Source: Cymbomonas tetramitiformis (taxonomy: Eukaryota > Chlorophyta > Pyramimonadophyceae > Pyramimonadales > Pyramimonadaceae). From it: 64,000 nucleotides of DNA. Below are positions 60,741-64,000 of this stretch, one piece after another (the stretch's first letter is position 1; the number at the start of each line of letters is the position of its first letter). The stretch covers positions 1 through 64,000 of the forward strand of contig LGRX02027218.1 in assembly GCA_001247695.2 (NCBI GenBank), in the 5' to 3' direction. Under the pieces are notes generated by a model. It was not told the origin of the DNA and did not search any database. It was given only the letters and a program-made list of their open reading frames with translations. The translations under genes and the position numbers were made by a program.

Positions 60741-63700
60741 TAATGAACAATGAAATCAGTGATGGTACCGAAGTTGACTTTGGTATCGAAGCTAATGGAG
60801 AATCAATCAAGAAGTGTCTGTAATGACAACAACTTAGTACACGCTGCATTTTCGTACTTGATGAATGGCTGGTATGTTATTTCATTATGACTAGAACATG
60901 GCATTGCCTAGTGATATGTGTATCTTCTTCAGTACATGATCACTTATCTCAATTGTGCCCATTTTATTTTTGGGCGCACACTATTCAGAGACTTGTCGTG
61001 GTAAGGAAGTATGAAGGATGAATGTGTCATTTCAATCCGATAGAATTGTGACTTGTTGATGACTATAAAATTTCTGTCACTTTCTAGAATGAGGATGAAC
61101 TACGCTTGGAAACTATCTGCAGATTGCGGGTTCAAGTTCTGCCATGGCTTTTCCCAAGACTTCGTGGTCTAATGATCGAGGCAACAAATTTCTAAACATT
61201 CCAGAATGAGTTTTCAGAGAGTCATAATTCCTCAATGAAGCATGTGTGTCTTATGTGCCAAAATGATATGAAACCACAAGTATGATGTCAATCTATATGT
61301 GGATGGTTTATACCATTGTATGCTATTCCACAAATATATAATGATGTCAGTATAAAACTTTGGACAATTGCAACTCAGTACAAACTTGAGTGCATTCAAG
61401 TCCACTTGTATGCTCAGAATCTGAATCTAATGTACTTTCTATATGCACAGGATGTAAAACTCTTTTCCTATTTCAGATGATGAAACCTTTATTCCCTTAT
61501 TAGGTGCAATACCTTGTCTTAAGGAATAGTCATTTTCAATACAAGTTTCAATCGATTTTTTCAAATCTGTCACTTTTATGATGATCAGATTGGTCAACTT
61601 TACAGCATAACCACTTCCCTTCGCTGAAGGAGATGACTCCCATCATAGGGTGGTATATTGGCTGTTTTCATATGACACATGGAAAACATGAGTAACTCTT
61701 GGAGAATTTCGGGATAAACATCCTGAATTGGCTGTGCTTGATTGCTCTATGCCCAAGAATGATCGAAGAGATTGCTTGCCATCTTTTAGCCATATGGCGT
61801 AGAGGCTGTTTAACAACGGTTGGGTCATAAGCTGGATAGCTATGTTAGCTATGTTGGAGGCTGAATAGCCATGATTTGCACAGATTCTGTCTTCCATGAT
61901 GAACAGACCTTTGAGATATGGTGTCTGATGAATCAATACTTTTGACAACAACTCAACCTTTAGGTATGATGAAGAGCTGATAATCTTTGCTGCACTACAA
62001 TTGTTTAATGTGCACTACTGAAATGCCTCGTGATATAATAATATCACAGGATAGGCATTGCTCAATGGCGGTATGATCAGATATGTAATGATTAATGACG
62101 ACAAGATGGTTGGTATGGCTCATTCAGTAGGCATGATTACCTTAAAGAGATGCCAATACACGGATACATTTCAAGACATAAGGGCAATAGGCTTATTGTA
62201 TAGTCTTCAAAGGCAGCTAGCATTTATGCTGCATTGGTCAGCTCAGTGGCTTTGACCTATCTAGGTGTTGTACTCAGGCCGTAGCCTGCATATTGCATTG
62301 AGTAATCTTGACACCTTTAGTGATCTAATCAGATGATATGTATGAAATATCAAGAATGGTTGCCCTTTTTCAATGATCATCGGTGGCAGAGGCTATGGTG
62401 CTTGCACCGTGTCAATATACAATTCTAGTCTGAATATGTGCTAGACCAGATGAATACAATGTCTAGGTCTTCAAAATCAAGCTCATATGTATGTCATGGC
62501 TGATGACCTTAGAAATGTTTGATACATATATGTGTCAACTTCATGGAGTTCTGCATGGTTTGACTGTATATAGTCGGGCTTACCAAAACAAAAACAATGA
62601 TGCAACTTACTTGTTTTATTATTTGTCTTTATTATTTACGTTTTGGTTTTTAGTTGTATTTTTAGCTTATCATCTTCCCCCCTCAAGGAAGTGTATTGCT
62701 AGGCGGTTGTCAAGCGCCGTTTAAATACAACAGAGGTCCGACCTCTATGTGATGACGTGATAGCTTTCTATGAAGCTGGATAGCAGTTCTCGGGATGCAG
62801 CCCAAATCAACGTCATCAGCGTGGGTCATATAGTGCCCATGCTTGTGTTGTATAAAATACAACACTACCCTCCAGCGAAGTGGTTTGCTATTACCATCAT
62901 CGTATGCTGTGGGATATCAAATATGTGATTAGAGAGCATGGATATATATATACCATGTTTGTCAATATCGGAGAGACTGTGTCTTCTTTAAAATCCTCAT
63001 GATTATATGTATAATGGTGCTACACTGATGTCAACACCTTCTCTCTGAGTGATTTATTGATTTCAGATGTGATGTCGTGGCATAAAACATGCCCACGTCA
63101 TTGGCACGAGTCATGTTGTGTCCATGCATACGCGATCATAGCACAGGTCACAATACAGTGCCCGAGCATACGTGATTTTAGCGTAGGTCACATTGTGCCT
63201 CATTTATTACATCTGAGAATATCTGTTACTTATCTTTGTGAGTCTAGACAACATTGTGCTGATTGCAATGCTTTTTCTGATGATTTATTTATCACAGGTT
63301 ATACCAATTGTGATGATCAGTCCAGTGCAAAATATGTCACCGGAATGTACAGGGATTGTGAATGATTGCAATCCAGCCGGAGGAATAGTCTCAACAGCTA
63401 TTCTGTACTAATGAATTCATCGGAGTTATACTCATTTCGATGATTCGAAACCCATGTCATTTGTAGTAATGACAACTCACATGGATATATAGGGTTTTTA
63501 CCAGAATGCCTTTATGTGATGTCAACATATTATGAACAATTCACTTGCATCTTAGGACAAAGGAGTTACGCTTGGAAGGTCTTGCATGGTGGTCTCCCAA
63601 CAGTTATCAGCTGTTATTCAGGTGCCACATTCTGCCTTCAGTACTGGGACTATATCAACCAGTCCTACAGCGATGCACCTGTCCTTCCCACTCTTATGTA

Positions 63701-64000
63701 CGGCTATAGTGCCAAGTGTATCAGGTGGGAAATGTATATATATATACATTATATAACTATCATCTTCTGATCCAGGATATGCAATTAAGCATGGTATCAG
63801 GTTATATGTTATGTATATAGTTCAGGATTCCGAACTTACTCGAGGATGTAGATGCTGAGCAATAGTCAACTTATAGTGATTGGGATGTAGTTTCCCATCC
63901 GATTTTACACTTGGTTAGTGATGGTGGATTTAATGTTGTACAGATTTCAACGTTACTTGTGGATGCAGTGGTTTTATCTAAAGCAATCCATCAGTAATCA

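Larger units (their letters stand above)
56978..64000 (-). mobile_element. LARD-like LTR element, copy C (3' part, runs off the window)
   Basis: A 3' LTR (57625-56978), the polypurine tract (complement of GATCTCCCCTCTT, 57626-57638) and interior sequence to the window end. The interior is the inverted counterpart of copy A from 27009 back to about 21150. It carries an extra TA-flanked insertion at 60202-60740. A frame at 61951-61643 (element sense, 102 codons, QTPYLKGLFIMEDRICAN) is open here but broken in copy A, so it is a remnant of a once-coding interior. Confidence 0.88.

Overview
The window is nuclear DNA of a eukaryote. It has spliceosomal introns with GT..AG borders (a SEC10 exocyst gene, a GNAT acetyltransferase gene with a 39-nt intron, and a four-exon coiled-coil gene) and it is dominated by transposable elements. 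The SEC10 wording resembles plant and algal proteins, so an alga or related protist with a repeat-rich genome is my best guess. The species cannot be fixed from the sequence. Host genes are few and sit between nested insertions. LAYOUT: 1-785 is a 51-bp satellite. About 1860-2621 holds the 3' exons of SEC10. 3878-6462 is a complete gag-only LTR element with a broken gag. 6871-7793 is a TA-flanked (Tc1/mariner/pogo-type) element with a short ORF. 9344-9909 is a foldback element. 12652-13470 is the GNAT gene. 16986-34904 is a second gag-only LTR element, blown up from about 2.6 kb to 17.9 kb by nested insertions: a Tc1/mariner-like element (17359-28522) that itself contains a young 10-kb LTR element without a recognisable gag-pol (17571-27592), an unclassified 2.4-kb insertion (28586-31031), and a hAT-like element (32455-34197). 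35760-39933 is the 3' part of a RecQ helicase gene, split by a recent LTR element (36159-39718) with identical LTRs; a truncated head-to-head copy follows at 40168-41253. 42233-42482 is a solo LTR whose empty site survives in a nearby duplicate. 43162-45624 is the coiled-coil gene, with a 40-bp minisatellite in one intron. 53614-64000 holds parts of two more copies of the 10-kb LTR family, both on the minus strand; one carries a second TA-flanked element. THE MOST INTERESTING OBJECT is a 5.05-kb DNA transposon at 48563-53613. It has 89-bp terminal inverted repeats and two convergent genes that share a TTAA double stop. The minus-strand gene encodes a MULE-type DDE transposase. After an in-frame A AAA AAA heptamer, the -1 frame continues into an ATG-less region that looks like a Rossmann-fold (adenine-type) DNA methyltransferase. 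The original frame then resumes as a region with the HxD...H...R pattern of 2-oxoglutarate/Fe(II) oxygenases, reminiscent of TET/JBP. A mobile element carrying transposase, DNA methylase and DNA-base oxidase modules in one reading series would be a self-modifying transposon. The plus-strand partner is an unknown cysteine-rich protein. The domain assignments for the methylase and oxygenase rest on motifs read by eye and need profile searches.
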